Source: Rhodanobacter sp.
Lineage (GTDB): Bacteria > Pseudomonadota > Gammaproteobacteria > Xanthomonadales > Rhodanobacteraceae
Reading direction: 5' to 3'
DNA: 64,000 nt
Assembly (NCBI GenBank): GCA_004322005.1
Contig: SCRF01000049.1
Coordinates: 99,951 to 163,950, forward strand
Shown here piece by piece: positions 56,097 through 64,000 of the stretch. Within the stretch, counting starts at the first letter, position 1. Every line of letters begins with the position of its first letter. The notes under the pieces are model-generated. The model searched no databases, was not told the origin of the DNA, and saw nothing but the letters and a program-made list of their open reading frames with translations. The position numbers and the translations under genes were made by a program.

Positions 56097-56876
56097 TCAT
56101 TCGAGGCACATCTGCAGCATGGGCCCGATACATTCCCGCACCGCCAGCGCCCTCGCTGTGTCGTACTCGAAGCTCGCCTCGTCCATGTAGTTGATCTGCG
56201 CCAGCTCCAGTTGCACCGCCTGCACGGCAGCGCCGGGATCGCCGTAGTGACGCGTAATGTAACCGCCCCTGAAGCGGCCATTGACGGCGAAACTGAAGCG
56301 CGACTGGGATTCCAGACAGGCCTGCAGGCGTGCTTGCAGAGCCGCGCCGCAACTCGCCCCGGATGCCGTACCGAGGTTGAAATCCGGCAACCGCCCCTCG
56401 AACAGCATCGGCACCCGACTGCGGATGGAATGGCCGTCCCACAACACCGCCCGGCCATGTTCGGCACGCAGCCGCGCAAGTTCCTGCGCCAATGCCTGAT
56501 GGTAGGGCTGCCAGAACGCGTTTATCCGCCGTTGCACTTCGGCGCCGTCCGGCGACTCGCCATCCCGATACAACGCCTCGCCGTCGAAGCCGATCGTCGG
56601 CACCAGGCCGGTCTCGCGCTGCCCCGGGTACAGCGCATGACCATCGGCAGGCCGGTTCAGGTCGATCACGTAGCGCGACGCCAGCGGCCTGATCAGGCTG
56701 GCACCCAGCGCATGCGCCAACGGCTCGTACAGCCGCCCCACATGCCAGTCGGTATCCGGCGAACGTCGCGCCGCCGGCTGCATCCGCGCGGCGATGTCCG
56801 ACGGGATGAAACTGCCATCGTGCGGCAGGCTGATCAACAACGGCACGCGGCCGCGCTGCAAGGTGAAGTTGGCCAT
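56097..56876 (-). CDS. hutG: N-formylglutamate deformylase
   Basis: Zinc hydrolase of 259 residues, N-formylglutamate to glutamate plus formate, last step of one histidine-degradation route. It has LLISLPHDGSFIPSDI, DTDWHVGRLYE, VIDLNRPADGHALYPGQ, and VLWDGHSIRS with the metal His. No other hut genes are nearby. ATG 56876 is chosen; an ATG at 56885 is in frame. Confidence 0.9.
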   Translation of the reverse strand: MANFTLQRGRVPLLISLPHDGSFIPSDIAARMQPAARRSPDTDWHVGRLYEPLAHALGASLIRPLASRYVIDLNRPADGHALYPGQRETGLVPTIGFDGEALYRDGESPDGAEVQRRINAFWQPYHQALAQELARLRAEHGRAVLWDGHSIRSRVPMLFEGRLPDFNLGTASGASCGAALQARLQACLESQSRFSFAVNGRFRGGYITRHYGDPGAAVQAVQLELAQINYMDEASFEYDTARALAVRECIGPMLQMCLE

Positions 56877-56985
56877 GCCCGACATTGTAGTGGCGCGGCT
56901 GTCTGCCGACGCCGGTATTTCGGAATGGTTGCCTTGCAGGCTTTTCACGAGCACGCTGCACCCCGATTCTCCGGGGATTGCGAGC

Positions 56986-57186
56986 ATGCCGATCCGTATC
57001 GCGCTTGTCGTGTCTTGTCTGGTTGCCCTGCTGACGCCGGCAGTCAGCGCCCAATCCTACAGCCCGGCCATGATCGGAATGTTCCATGCGCTGAACCGGC
57101 AACCCAACGATCTGGCCCGCTACGTCTACCTGACCAACCTGCTGCCACGGTTGTCGGCATCCGACCGCGCGATGGCCGGCGCGGGT
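56986..57186 (+). pseudogene. 5' fragment of a secreted-protein gene
   Basis: From ATG 56986 the frame reads a clean signal peptide (IALVVSCLVALLTPAVSAQ) and SYSPAMIGMFHALNRQPNDLARYVYLTNLLPRLSASDRAMAG, then meets the 3' end of the moeA-side gene on the other strand, beyond which the frame reads only antisense sequence to 57546. The gene appears cut at about residue 65. Divergent from hutG. Family not recognised. Confidence 0.55.
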
Positions 57187-57530
57187 CACGATGGCCGGCG
57201 TCGCCTCACGCTGTCGCGCACATCCACGTCGAACAGCAGCTCCAGCGGGTCGCCATCACCCTTCCCCGGCAAGGTAAAACGCAAGCCTTCACGCGTCGGC
57301 AGCCGTGCCGCGTGCTCGCGCACCGCGGCATCGGGCAAGTCGATCCGCCAGGCGTCGGCGACACCTGATAGCGCCGCGTCAGCCCCTGGCGTCAGCCGCA
57401 GCGCGCAGCCGAGCGCAAACGCCGTCGCGAACTGCGTGCGGGTTTCCAGTATCCCGCCCGCCAGCAGAATCGCCAGCTCGCCCTCATCGATGCGTACCCG
57501 CAGCTTCTGGCCGTCGATCTGCAATTTCAT
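57186..57530 (-). CDS. hypothetical protein at the end of the Moco operon
   Basis: 114 residues starting MKLQIDGQKLRVRIDEGELA, then LETRTQFATAFALGCALRLTPG, no signal or membrane segment, beta-rich by appearance. It lies 124 bases after moeA on the same strand with a small hairpin repeat between (57575-57599). I recognise no firm family, though short proteins of this shape accompany molybdoenzyme genes in related bacteria. Start ATG 57530. Confidence 0.6.
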   Translation of the reverse strand: MKLQIDGQKLRVRIDEGELAILLAGGILETRTQFATAFALGCALRLTPGADAALSGVADAWRIDLPDAAVREHAARLPTREGLRFTLPGKGDGDPLELLFDVDVRDSVRRRRPS

Positions 57531-57654
57531 GCGTGCGCTCCATTAACGTGAAAGTCGCGAAGCGACACCCGTGTCCCTCGCCCGCGTAGCGGGAGAGGGG
57601 GGACCGCCGGCGGAGCCGGTGGTGGGGAGAGGGCGGCCATGCCGGCGCGGACTT

Positions 57655-58944
57655 TCATGGTCCTGGGCGCGGCCAAGCGGCATGGCCGTCAGTCTGCTGC
57701 GCTGGGTGGATGCGCGGCGGCGTGCCGGGTTGCAGGCTGACGATCTCGACGCGCGTACCGGCGGGGCAGTCGCCGGCGTCTTCGCCCAGCACCACCCAGG
57801 TATCGGCGTGCGCGAACGGATCGATGCGGAACGGCTGCTGCTGGTTCTGCACGCTGGCCAACAGGCAACCGTCCGAACCCTGCTGCAGCGTGGCATGCAG
57901 AAAGTAGCGCAGGCCGGGCTTGGGGTGTTGCGCAGCGTCGAGCATGGCGTGCCATGTCGGCTCGGCGGGTTGTCCCGCCATCGCGCGCAAGGCGGGCACG
58001 ACGAAGAAGCGCAGCCCCACGGCAACGGCCATCGGCGTACCGGGCAGCGCCAGGATCAGCGGGCCGGCGGCGAGGCGTGCGCACAGCAACGGCCGCCCGG
58101 GACGCATCGCGACCTTGTGGAACAGGATCTGCGCATCGAGACGGCGCAAGCTGTCGGGCACGAAATCGTAGCGCCCCATCGACACCGCGCCGGTGCTGAT
58201 CAGCAGATCCACGCCAACGTCGAGCGCGCACTGCAGCGCCTCGGCGAAGGTGCCGGCGGTGTCGTCCACGGTGTCGCAGGACAGCACCTGGGCGCCGGCG
58301 GCCGTGAGTTCGGCGACCAGGTAGGGGCCGTTGGAGTTGTAAATCCGTCCCGGCGCCAGCGGCTGGCTGGGGTCGGCCTGCAGCTCCTTGCCGGTGCAGA
58401 TGATCGCCACGCGCGGGCGGCGCACCACATCGACCGCGGCCATGCCCAATGCGGCCAGCAGCATCACCTGGGCGGCGCCGATGGTGGTGCCGGCAGGCAG
58501 CACAGCGGCACCGGGCGCGACATCGCTGCCGGCACGGCGCACGTTCTGCCCGGTCGCCAGCGGATCGAGCAGGCGGATGCGCGCGGGCATGCCGTCGGCC
58601 CGGGCTTCCAGCAGTTCGGTGCGCTCGACCGCGACCACGGCGTCGAGGCCATCGGGCAGGCGTGCGCCGGTCATGATTTCCCAGGCGCCGCCAACAGACG
58701 CACGGGCCGCATCGCCGGCCGCCTGCGAACCGTGCACCGCGTGCTCCGATCCGGCGGGCAGCGGCTCGCGGGTGGCCAGCGCATAGCCATCCATCGCCGC
58801 ATGATCGAACGAGGGCAGCGCGATCGGGCTGTGCATCGCGCCGGCCAGCACGCGGCCCGGCGCCTGCGCCAGCGGGCAGGTTTCCACCGGCAAGCGGGCG
58901 ACGTGTGCGAGCAGGAGTTGCAAAGCCTGGGCATAGCCGATCAT
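57655..58944 (-). CDS. moeA: molybdopterin molybdenumtransferase MoeA (second copy)
   Basis: Inserts molybdate into adenylylated molybdopterin. The 429 residues have SFDHAAMDGYAL (substrate site), EIMTGARLPDGLDAVVAVE, RPRVAIICTGKEL, YNSNGPYL, STGAVSMGRYDFVPD and ALPGTPMAVAVGL. The usual GNPVS-type loop reads GTPMA. It overlaps the end of the MoaE-MoeB fusion by 4 bases. A second moeA at 63011-64000 heads the operon. Confidence 0.92.
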   Translation of the reverse strand: MIGYAQALQLLLAHVARLPVETCPLAQAPGRVLAGAMHSPIALPSFDHAAMDGYALATREPLPAGSEHAVHGSQAAGDAARASVGGAWEIMTGARLPDGLDAVVAVERTELLEARADGMPARIRLLDPLATGQNVRRAGSDVAPGAAVLPAGTTIGAAQVMLLAALGMAAVDVVRRPRVAIICTGKELQADPSQPLAPGRIYNSNGPYLVAELTAAGAQVLSCDTVDDTAGTFAEALQCALDVGVDLLISTGAVSMGRYDFVPDSLRRLDAQILFHKVAMRPGRPLLCARLAAGPLILALPGTPMAVAVGLRFFVVPALRAMAGQPAEPTWHAMLDAAQHPKPGLRYFLHATLQQGSDGCLLASVQNQQQPFRIDPFAHADTWVVLGEDAGDCPAGTRVEIVSLQPGTPPRIHPAQQTDGHAAWPRPGP

Positions 58945-60563
58945 GACGCGCTGCGGCTCCGTGTCGTCGCGGGCACACGATCACACGACGGCCGCAGCGC
59001 CAGCACGCCGCCGGCCAGCGAATAGGCGTCGCGCACGCCTAGCCCGCGCAGCTCGCGCGCCGCATGGGCGCTGCGCCGACCGCTGGCACAGATCAGCAGC
59101 AGACGCCCCGGCGGCAGTTCGCCTGCCTGCGTAGCGAGCTGCGCGGACGGCACGCAACACGACGGCGCGTGCAGTGGCTGCGCGGCGATCTCGTCCGGCT
59201 CGCGCACGTCGACCAGCCGGTAGCCGGCGGCGATGGCGTCGTCCAGACTGGCGAAGACCAGGTCCACATCGTGGTCGCGCTGCGCCTGCGCCAACGCACG
59301 CTGTGCCACGGCGGCGCAACCGCCATGCCGTGCGCAGCCGCGGGATGCGTCGATCGGCAGGCGCTGCGTGCCGACATCGAGCAGGTTGACCAGCAGCAGT
59401 GATTGCCCGGCCGACCGCGGCAGATCGAGCAGGATCTTCAGCGCCTCGATGGCCTGCATGGTGCCGAGTACGCCGGGCACCGGACCGAGCACGCCGGACT
59501 CGACGCAGCTGCCGGCGACGCCGGGCGCGGGTTCATCGGGCCACAGGCAACGCAGGCAGGGCTCGCCCGGTTTGGCGCTGACCACCTGCAGCTGGCCTTC
59601 GTACTGGTACACGCTGGCCAGGACCAGCGGCGTGCCGGTGAGCACCGCCGCGTCGTTGCTGAGGTAGCGGCTGCGCATGTCGTCGGTGCATTCGACGACG
59701 AGGTCGTACTGCGCGAATACGTCCACCACGTTGCCGGCATGCAGCGGCTCGGCGTAGGTATGCACGCTGACGGTCGGGTTGAGTGCGGCGATGCGCTGTC
59801 TGGCCAGATCGACCTTGCGCTGGCCGATGTCGCGGGCGTCGTAGAGGGTCTGCCGATGCAGGTTGCTGGCGTCCAGCAGATCGCCATCGACGATGCCCAG
59901 CGTGCCCACGCCGGCGCCGGCCAGATAGCTCAGCACCGGACAGCCCAGACCACCGGCACCGATCACCAGCACGCGGGCGGCGGCGAGCTTCGCCTGGCCG
60001 GCGTCGCCCACATCGCGCAGGCGGGTCTGGCGCGAGTAGTCGGGGGTGAAGGCGGGCGCGGTCACTGCCACAGGCGCGTCGTGATGATGCACATGCCCGT
60101 GATGTGCATGCATGGCCGGAGGCTCGTGCTCGTGTGCCCGCTCGGTATGCGAACAGGCCACCCAGGCGGTGTCGCCACTGAGGTAGTGCTCCTTCTTCCA
60201 GATCGGCAGGCGGTGCTTGATCTCGTCGATGATGTAGCGGCAGGCGCGGAAGGCTTCGTCGCGATGCGCGGCGGACACGCCGATCCACACCGCCAGATCG
60301 CCGATCCCGAGCACGCCGGTGCGATGCACGCAGCGTGCGGCCAGCACGCCGTAGCGCGCGATGGCTTCGGCGATGATGCGCTCGCCCTCGGCTAGCGCCA
60401 GCTCGGCGTAGGCCTCGTACTCCAGGCCGCTGACTTCGCGTCCCTCGTTGTTGTTGCGCACCCAGCCCTCGAAATTGCAGAAGCCGCCGCTGCCGGAATG
60501 CCGCAGCGATTCGCGCAGTTGGGCCAGATCGACCGCATCGCTTGACAGGCTGAAGTGGTTCAT
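58941..60563 (-). CDS. moaE/moeB: MoaE-MoeB-rhodanese three-domain fusion
   Basis: 540 residues joining three molybdopterin-synthesis functions. Residues 1-145 are MoaE, the large synthase subunit (SGGFCNFEGWVRNNNEGR; catalytic Lys region PIWKKEHYLSGDTAWV). A His-rich linker follows (HAHHGHVHHHD). About 170-410 is MoeB/ThiF, which adenylylates MoaD (VIGAGGLGCPVLSYLAGAG; SNLHRQTLYD; Cys in GSCVESGVLGP; CLRC half of the zinc site). About 450-540 is a rhodanese domain with the persulfide Cys in CASGRRS. So one chain can activate MoaD, load sulfur and use it. The moaD gene overlaps its start by 4 bases. Confidence 0.93.
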   Translation of the reverse strand: MNHFSLSSDAVDLAQLRESLRHSGSGGFCNFEGWVRNNNEGREVSGLEYEAYAELALAEGERIIAEAIARYGVLAARCVHRTGVLGIGDLAVWIGVSAAHRDEAFRACRYIIDEIKHRLPIWKKEHYLSGDTAWVACSHTERAHEHEPPAMHAHHGHVHHHDAPVAVTAPAFTPDYSRQTRLRDVGDAGQAKLAAARVLVIGAGGLGCPVLSYLAGAGVGTLGIVDGDLLDASNLHRQTLYDARDIGQRKVDLARQRIAALNPTVSVHTYAEPLHAGNVVDVFAQYDLVVECTDDMRSRYLSNDAAVLTGTPLVLASVYQYEGQLQVVSAKPGEPCLRCLWPDEPAPGVAGSCVESGVLGPVPGVLGTMQAIEALKILLDLPRSAGQSLLLVNLLDVGTQRLPIDASRGCARHGGCAAVAQRALAQAQRDHDVDLVFASLDDAIAAGYRLVDVREPDEIAAQPLHAPSCCVPSAQLATQAGELPPGRLLLICASGRRSAHAARELRGLGVRDAYSLAGGVLALRPSCDRVPATTRSRSAS

Positions 60564-60802
60564 CCGCCAGCCACCGGTGGGATGAAAACCACGCTGTCGC
60601 CTTCGTGCAGCGCCCGGTCCCAATCGCTGAACTGCGCGTTCACCGCCACCTTGAGCGCATCGCTCGACAGCAAGAAGCCGTGGCGCGAACGCAGCTCGTC
60701 GTACAGCTCGCGCAGCGTGGCCGCGGCGGTGCTCAGCTGCTCGCCGCCGGTGCCCGCCTGCTCGCGTAGTTGCGCGTAGTACTGCAGGTTGACCGTGGTC
60801 AT
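60560..60802 (-). CDS. moaD: molybdopterin synthase small subunit MoaD
   Basis: Ubiquitin-like sulfur carrier of 80 residues ending PPVAGG; the terminal Gly-Gly is adenylylated by MoeB and thiocarboxylated. Starts MTTVNLQYYAQLREQAG. Overlaps mobA upstream and moaE-moeB downstream by 4 bases each, ensuring coupled synthesis with its partners. Confidence 0.94.
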   Translation of the reverse strand: MTTVNLQYYAQLREQAGTGGEQLSTAAATLRELYDELRSRHGFLLSSDALKVAVNAQFSDWDRALHEGDSVVFIPPVAGG

Positions 60803-61431
60803 GACAGCGGCTCGATCTGACGTTGCATCTGTTCGAATTCCTGCGGAGTGTTGATGTTGTCCAGGGCGTTGCCGGGCGCGGCCAGCAGCGTGGTGCGCGC
60901 CTGCATCAGCGTCTTGCGCGGGCAGCAGCTGCCGGCCTCGACGCGCTGCCTGAGCAGCATCTGGCTGGACGGTTCCCACAGCGCGCACAACGGTTCGGGC
61001 AGACCGTCGAAGCGGCTGCTGAAGGCGGTGGCGTCACTGGCCGGGTCACGTGCATCGATCAGCTGGCGCAGCGTGCTTTCAGCGAGCAGCGGAAGGTCGC
61101 AGGCGATCACCAGCCAGGCCACGTGCGGGTAGGCCTGCTGCGCCGAGAGGATGCCGGCGGCGGGGCCGATCGCGTCATAACTGTCCACGATTTGCGGCAG
61201 GCCGGCGCGCAATGAATCCTGGCGCTGGCTATCGCGCACCGACACGAAGGCCCGCTCGGTCACCGCTTCGAGCAGGTGCCAGGCGCGCAGCAACTGCGGC
61301 TCGCCGGCGTAGACGAGCTGCGCCTTGTCGCGCTGCATGCGCCGGCTGGCGCCGCCGGCAAGCAGCAGGCCGTAGACCGGTGGCGCAATGGTCGGCGCTG
61401 TAGTGACGGGTGGTGTTCTGGCGGTGATCAT
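60799..61431 (-). CDS. mobA: molybdenum cofactor guanylyltransferase MobA
   Basis: Adds GMP to Moco to form MGD for DMSO-reductase-type enzymes. The 210 residues have the nucleotidyltransferase start GLLLAGGASRRMQRDKAQL (usual G of RMG replaced by Q), SYDAIGPAAGI and VIACDLPLL (metal Asp). Overlaps moaC and moaD by 4 bases each. Confidence 0.92.
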   Translation of the reverse strand: MITARTPPVTTAPTIAPPVYGLLLAGGASRRMQRDKAQLVYAGEPQLLRAWHLLEAVTERAFVSVRDSQRQDSLRAGLPQIVDSYDAIGPAAGILSAQQAYPHVAWLVIACDLPLLAESTLRQLIDARDPASDATAFSSRFDGLPEPLCALWEPSSQMLLRQRVEAGSCCPRKTLMQARTTLLAAPGNALDNINTPQEFEQMQRQIEPLS

Positions 61432-61949
61432 GACGGAGGGTGGCTCGGGATGGCATCAAGATCGGGCGCAGTGCGATCGACATCGTGCTTGCCGCCGCTC
61501 TTCTGTATGAGGCGGATCTCGCCGATCACGATGTCGTGCGACATGGCCTTGCACATGTCGTAGATGGTCAGCGCGGCAATGCTGGCGCCGGTCAGCGCCT
61601 CCATCTCCACGCCGGTGCTGCCGCGGCAGGAAACGGTGCAGTCGATCAGCGCTTCATCGCCTTCCATCCGGATCGCGATGTCGCATTTGTCCAGACTCAA
61701 CGGGTGGCATAGCGGGATCAGCTGCGCGGTGGCCTTGGCGCCCATCACGCCGGCGATGTGCGCCACCGTGAGCACCGCGCCCTTGGGCGTGACGTAGCCG
61801 GCGGCGTGCAGCTTCGCCGCGACTTCGGCGGGAAACGTCACCCGCGCACGCGCCTGCGCGATGCGCCGGGTGGCCGGCTTGGCGCCGACGTCCACCATCC
61901 GCGGCTGCTGCGCCGCATCGACGTGCGAGAGCATGGATTCAGTCGGCAC
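61428..61949 (-). CDS. moaC: cyclic pyranopterin monophosphate synthase MoaC
   Basis: Works after MoaA to make cPMP from the 3',8-cyclo-GTP. The 173 residues have MVDVGAKPATRRIA, LIPLCHPLSLDKCDI, VEMEALTGASIAALTIYDMCKA and QKSGGKHD. GTG 61949 is favoured because CGGAGG sits eight bases before it, partly inside the moaA stop region; ATG 61934 is the alternative. Four-base overlap with mobA. Confidence 0.94.
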   Translation of the reverse strand: MPTESMLSHVDAAQQPRMVDVGAKPATRRIAQARARVTFPAEVAAKLHAAGYVTPKGAVLTVAHIAGVMGAKATAQLIPLCHPLSLDKCDIAIRMEGDEALIDCTVSCRGSTGVEMEALTGASIAALTIYDMCKAMSHDIVIGEIRLIQKSGGKHDVDRTAPDLDAIPSHPPS

Positions 61950-61953
61950 GGGC

Positions 61954-63009
61954 CTAGCCTCCGATGTAATGCATTTCGATCTTGCGGCGGGAAACGTCAC
62001 GGCGCTGCGCGCGTTCCTCGCTGTAGCGGTCGGTACGGCGCAGCCAGACGCTGCGCAGCCGTTCGACCAGCGCCTCGTCGCTGCTGCCGTCGCGCAGCGC
62101 CGTGCGCAGGTCGGTGCCGTGGGCGGCGAACAGGCAGGTGTAGAGCGTGCCTTCGGAAGACAGGCGTGCGCGCGAACAGCTGCCGCAGAACGGTTCGCTG
62201 ATCGAGGAGATCACGCCGATCTCGCCGGCACCATCGCGGAACCGGTAGCGCGTGGCGACCTCGCCCGGGTATTTCGGCGGTAGCGCCTCCAGCGGCCAGC
62301 GCGCGTCGATGCCGGCGATCACTTCGCGCGACGGCACCACCGCGTCGGGGCTCCAGTCGTTGCGGTTGCCCACGTCCATGTATTCGATGAAGCGCGGCAC
62401 GATGCCGCTGCCGCGGAAGCGCTCGACCAGTGCGCCGACGGTGTGCTCGTTGACGCCGCGCTGCACCACCGCGTTGAGCTTGACGCCGCCGGGAAAACCC
62501 GCCGCGTGCGCCGCGGCGATACCGTCGAGTACCGGACCGAGTTCGCCGCGACCGCCGCTCATGCGATGGAACAGCGCCGGGTCGAGCGTGTCCAGGCTCA
62601 CCGTGACGCGATCGAGTCCGGCGTCGCGCAGTTCGGCCGCCTGCTGCGCCAGCAACACGCCATTGGTGGTCATCGCCAGGTCGGTGATGCCCTCGATGCG
62701 GCGCAGCCGCGCCACCAGTTCGGCCAGCCGCGGGCGCAGCAGGGGTTCGCCGCCGGTGAGCCGCAGCTTGCTCACGCCCAGCGACGCGGCCAGCCGGCAC
62801 ACTCGCTCGATCTCCTCGAAGCTCAGCCGCTCGTCGTTGCGCAGGAACGCGAAATGCTCGCCGTAGGTCGACTCGGGCATGCAGTACGGACAACGGAAGT
62901 TGCAGCGGTCCATCACCGAGATGCGCAGGTCGTGCAGCGGCCGGCCATGGCGATCCAGCGGCGGCGCGTTCGCGGCGGGCAGGTCGATGACGGTGCGGGA
63001 GTTCATCAT
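61954..63009 (-). CDS. moaA: GTP 3',8-cyclase MoaA
   Basis: Radical-SAM enzyme starting Moco synthesis. The 351 residues have the N-terminal 4Fe-4S motif CNFRCPYCMP, RLTGGEPLLRP, and the second cluster cysteines in PFCGSCSRARLSSEGTLYTC. The chain ends with YIGG, the conserved Gly-Gly tail that enters the active site. The ATG pair at 63009/63006 lies one base after the upstream moeA stop. Confidence 0.96.
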   Translation of the reverse strand: MMNSRTVIDLPAANAPPLDRHGRPLHDLRISVMDRCNFRCPYCMPESTYGEHFAFLRNDERLSFEEIERVCRLAASLGVSKLRLTGGEPLLRPRLAELVARLRRIEGITDLAMTTNGVLLAQQAAELRDAGLDRVTVSLDTLDPALFHRMSGGRGELGPVLDGIAAAHAAGFPGGVKLNAVVQRGVNEHTVGALVERFRGSGIVPRFIEYMDVGNRNDWSPDAVVPSREVIAGIDARWPLEALPPKYPGEVATRYRFRDGAGEIGVISSISEPFCGSCSRARLSSEGTLYTCLFAAHGTDLRTALRDGSSDEALVERLRSVWLRRTDRYSEERAQRRDVSRRKIEMHYIGG

Positions 63010-63010
63010 G

Positions 63011-64000
63011 TCACCAGCGATGGAACGCCACCACGTCGCCGGCGGCTGCCGCCCGGCCCGGCGGCAACTGCACGAAGCCATGCGTGCGTGGCAGGGAGGA
63101 AAAATCGCCCGAGGTGCGCATCGGCACGGGATGCGCCATCGCCCGGGCGGACGAATCGGACTGCACCCGCGCCGGCACGAAACAGGTCAGGCTGGCGTGA
63201 CTATCGACTGCCGCGTCCAGGCAAACCCGTTCCACCGGCGCGGGCCGTGCCCCGATCGATGCCAGCAGCGCCGGCAGCACGTAACGGATGCCGCAGACCA
63301 GCGCCGACACCGGGTTGCCGGGCAGCGCGAACACCGCCTGCTCCTGCGGCCCGATGCCGAACCACATCGGCTTGCCCGGCCGTTGCGCAATGCGGTGGAA
63401 CACACGACGCACGCCGAGCGCGTCGAGGGCGGCAGGTACGTGATCGCACTGGCCCATCGAGACGCCACCGGACAGGATCAGCACCTGATGCGCGGCAAGC
63501 AAGGCGGCGAGCATGCCGGTGGTCGCCGCCAGATCGTCGGCCACCTGGCTCAGCGCCACACGATGGAAGCCGCGGCTGTGCAGGGCGGCGGCCAGCGCAC
63601 GATCGTTGGAGCGACGGATCTGCCCCTCGCCGAGCGGCGCGGCAACGCCTACCAGTTCGTCGCCGGTGGCGATCACGGCGACCGACGGCAGCATGGCCAC
63701 CTCCACCTCGGCGATGCCGTTGGCCGCCAGCACGGCCATCGCCGGCGCATCCAGGCACATGCCGACATCCAGCAGCGGCGCGCCCGCCGTACAATCGGAA
63801 CCGCGTGGGTGAATGAACTGGCCGCGGACCGGCGTACAGCCCTCGGCCAGCACGTAGCGATCGCCATCGCGGTGGGTCTGCTCGACCGGAATCACGCAAT
63901 CGCAACCGCCCGGCAGCATCGCCCCGGTGGTCACTTCGAAGCAGCCATCGTCGCCGACCAGGGTCTGCGCCGCCATGCCGGCCAGCTGCACGCCGGCCAC
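63011..64000 (-). CDS. moeA: molybdopterin molybdenumtransferase MoeA (5' part outside window)
   Basis: The visible 329 residues begin inside the substrate domain and contain FEVTTGAMLPGGCDCVIPVEQT, MLPSVAVIATGDELV, RRSNDRALAAAL, LSGGVSMGQCDHVPAAL, RPGKPMWFGIG and ALPGNPVSALV. All MoeA motifs of this region are intact, including the GNPVS loop that is changed in the other copy. Start lies beyond base 64000. Ends one base before moaA. Confidence 0.93.
   Translation of the reverse strand: MAGVQLAGMAAQTLVGDDGCFEVTTGAMLPGGCDCVIPVEQTHRDGDRYVLAEGCTPVRGQFIHPRGSDCTAGAPLLDVGMCLDAPAMAVLAANGIAEVEVAMLPSVAVIATGDELVGVAAPLGEGQIRRSNDRALAAALHSRGFHRVALSQVADDLAATTGMLAALLAAHQVLILSGGVSMGQCDHVPAALDALGVRRVFHRIAQRPGKPMWFGIGPQEQAVFALPGNPVSALVCGIRYVLPALLASIGARPAPVERVCLDAAVDSHASLTCFVPARVQSDSSARAMAHPVPMRTSGDFSSLPRTHGFVQLPPGRAAAAGDVVAFHRW

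Noticed and set aside
13140..62893. Many 60-300-codon Arg/Ala-rich or His/Gln-rich open frames overlapping listed genes
   Set aside because: They are shadow frames in GC-rich DNA, with no ribosome site, no motif and full overlap with genes of clear family.

Overview
The window is a GC-rich stretch of ordinary chromosome from a gammaproteobacterium. Gene content and order (miaA-hfq-hflX-hflK; rpsF-rpsR-rplI-dnaB-alr-radA; ypjD beside ffh; an OmpA protein with a thrombospondin-3 linker) and the dispersed GTAG-type palindromes point to the Lysobacterales (Xanthomonadales), most likely Rhodanobacteraceae (Rhodanobacter/Dyella-like). This placement is inferred from gene content; no search was run. 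I see no tRNA, rRNA, CRISPR array, prophage or intact insertion sequence.

Layout. 1-3.8 kb (minus): the RNA-modification and Hfq operon miaA, hfq, hflX and hflK, the last cut by the window start. 3.9-10.2 kb (plus): threonine catabolism (tdh, kbl), with a large AsmA/DUF748 envelope protein between the two enzymes. 10.3-12.4 kb (minus): an RsuA-family pseudouridine synthase and an OmpA-like porin. 12.7-19.5 kb: the 2-methylcitrate pathway for propionate (prpE, prpB, prpC and prpD on minus), split by a plus-strand TerC-family membrane protein that sits behind a probable yybP-ykoY manganese riboswitch. 19.7-25.6 kb: malate dehydrogenase, an aminotransferase, a peptidyl-prolyl isomerase, a 3-hydroxybutyrate-oligomer hydrolase lipoprotein and a divergent LuxR-type response regulator. 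25.8-36.3 kb: single-gene accessory metabolism (penicillin-acylase-type hydrolase, Nu-class GST, GNAT, methyltransferase, AhpD-like protein, patatin, zinc-ribbon SDR, quinone oxidoreductase, pirin). 36.9-52 kb: SLC13 transporter, ffh/ypjD, purU, GST, radA, alr, dnaB, ribosomal proteins, an A-type Fe-S carrier, asnS and a MalM-like lipoprotein. 52-55.5 kb: the lower kynurenine/2-aminomuconate branch (SDR, aminomuconate-semialdehyde dehydrogenase, carbonic anhydrase, aminomuconate deaminase). 56-57.5 kb: N-formylglutamate deformylase and gene debris. 57.2-64 kb (minus): a tightly overlapped molybdenum-cofactor operon, moeA-moaA-moaC-mobA-moaD-[moaE-moeB-rhodanese fusion]-moeA, whose first moeA is cut by the window end.

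The most unusual content is between genes. There are at least eight paired GTAG palindromes (REP/BIME-like) whose arms change sequence while staying complementary; one supplies the stop codon of a gene and another is fused to a duplicated malate-dehydrogenase tail. There is also a MITE-like family of three copies with GAATGGCACTTA terminal inverted repeats. Two copies are flanked by 11-bp direct repeats, the mark of real transposition, and one of these landed in the loop of a different hairpin repeat. No dramatic new multi-gene system is visible; these small elements, the riboswitch and the three-domain cofactor fusion are the best leads.
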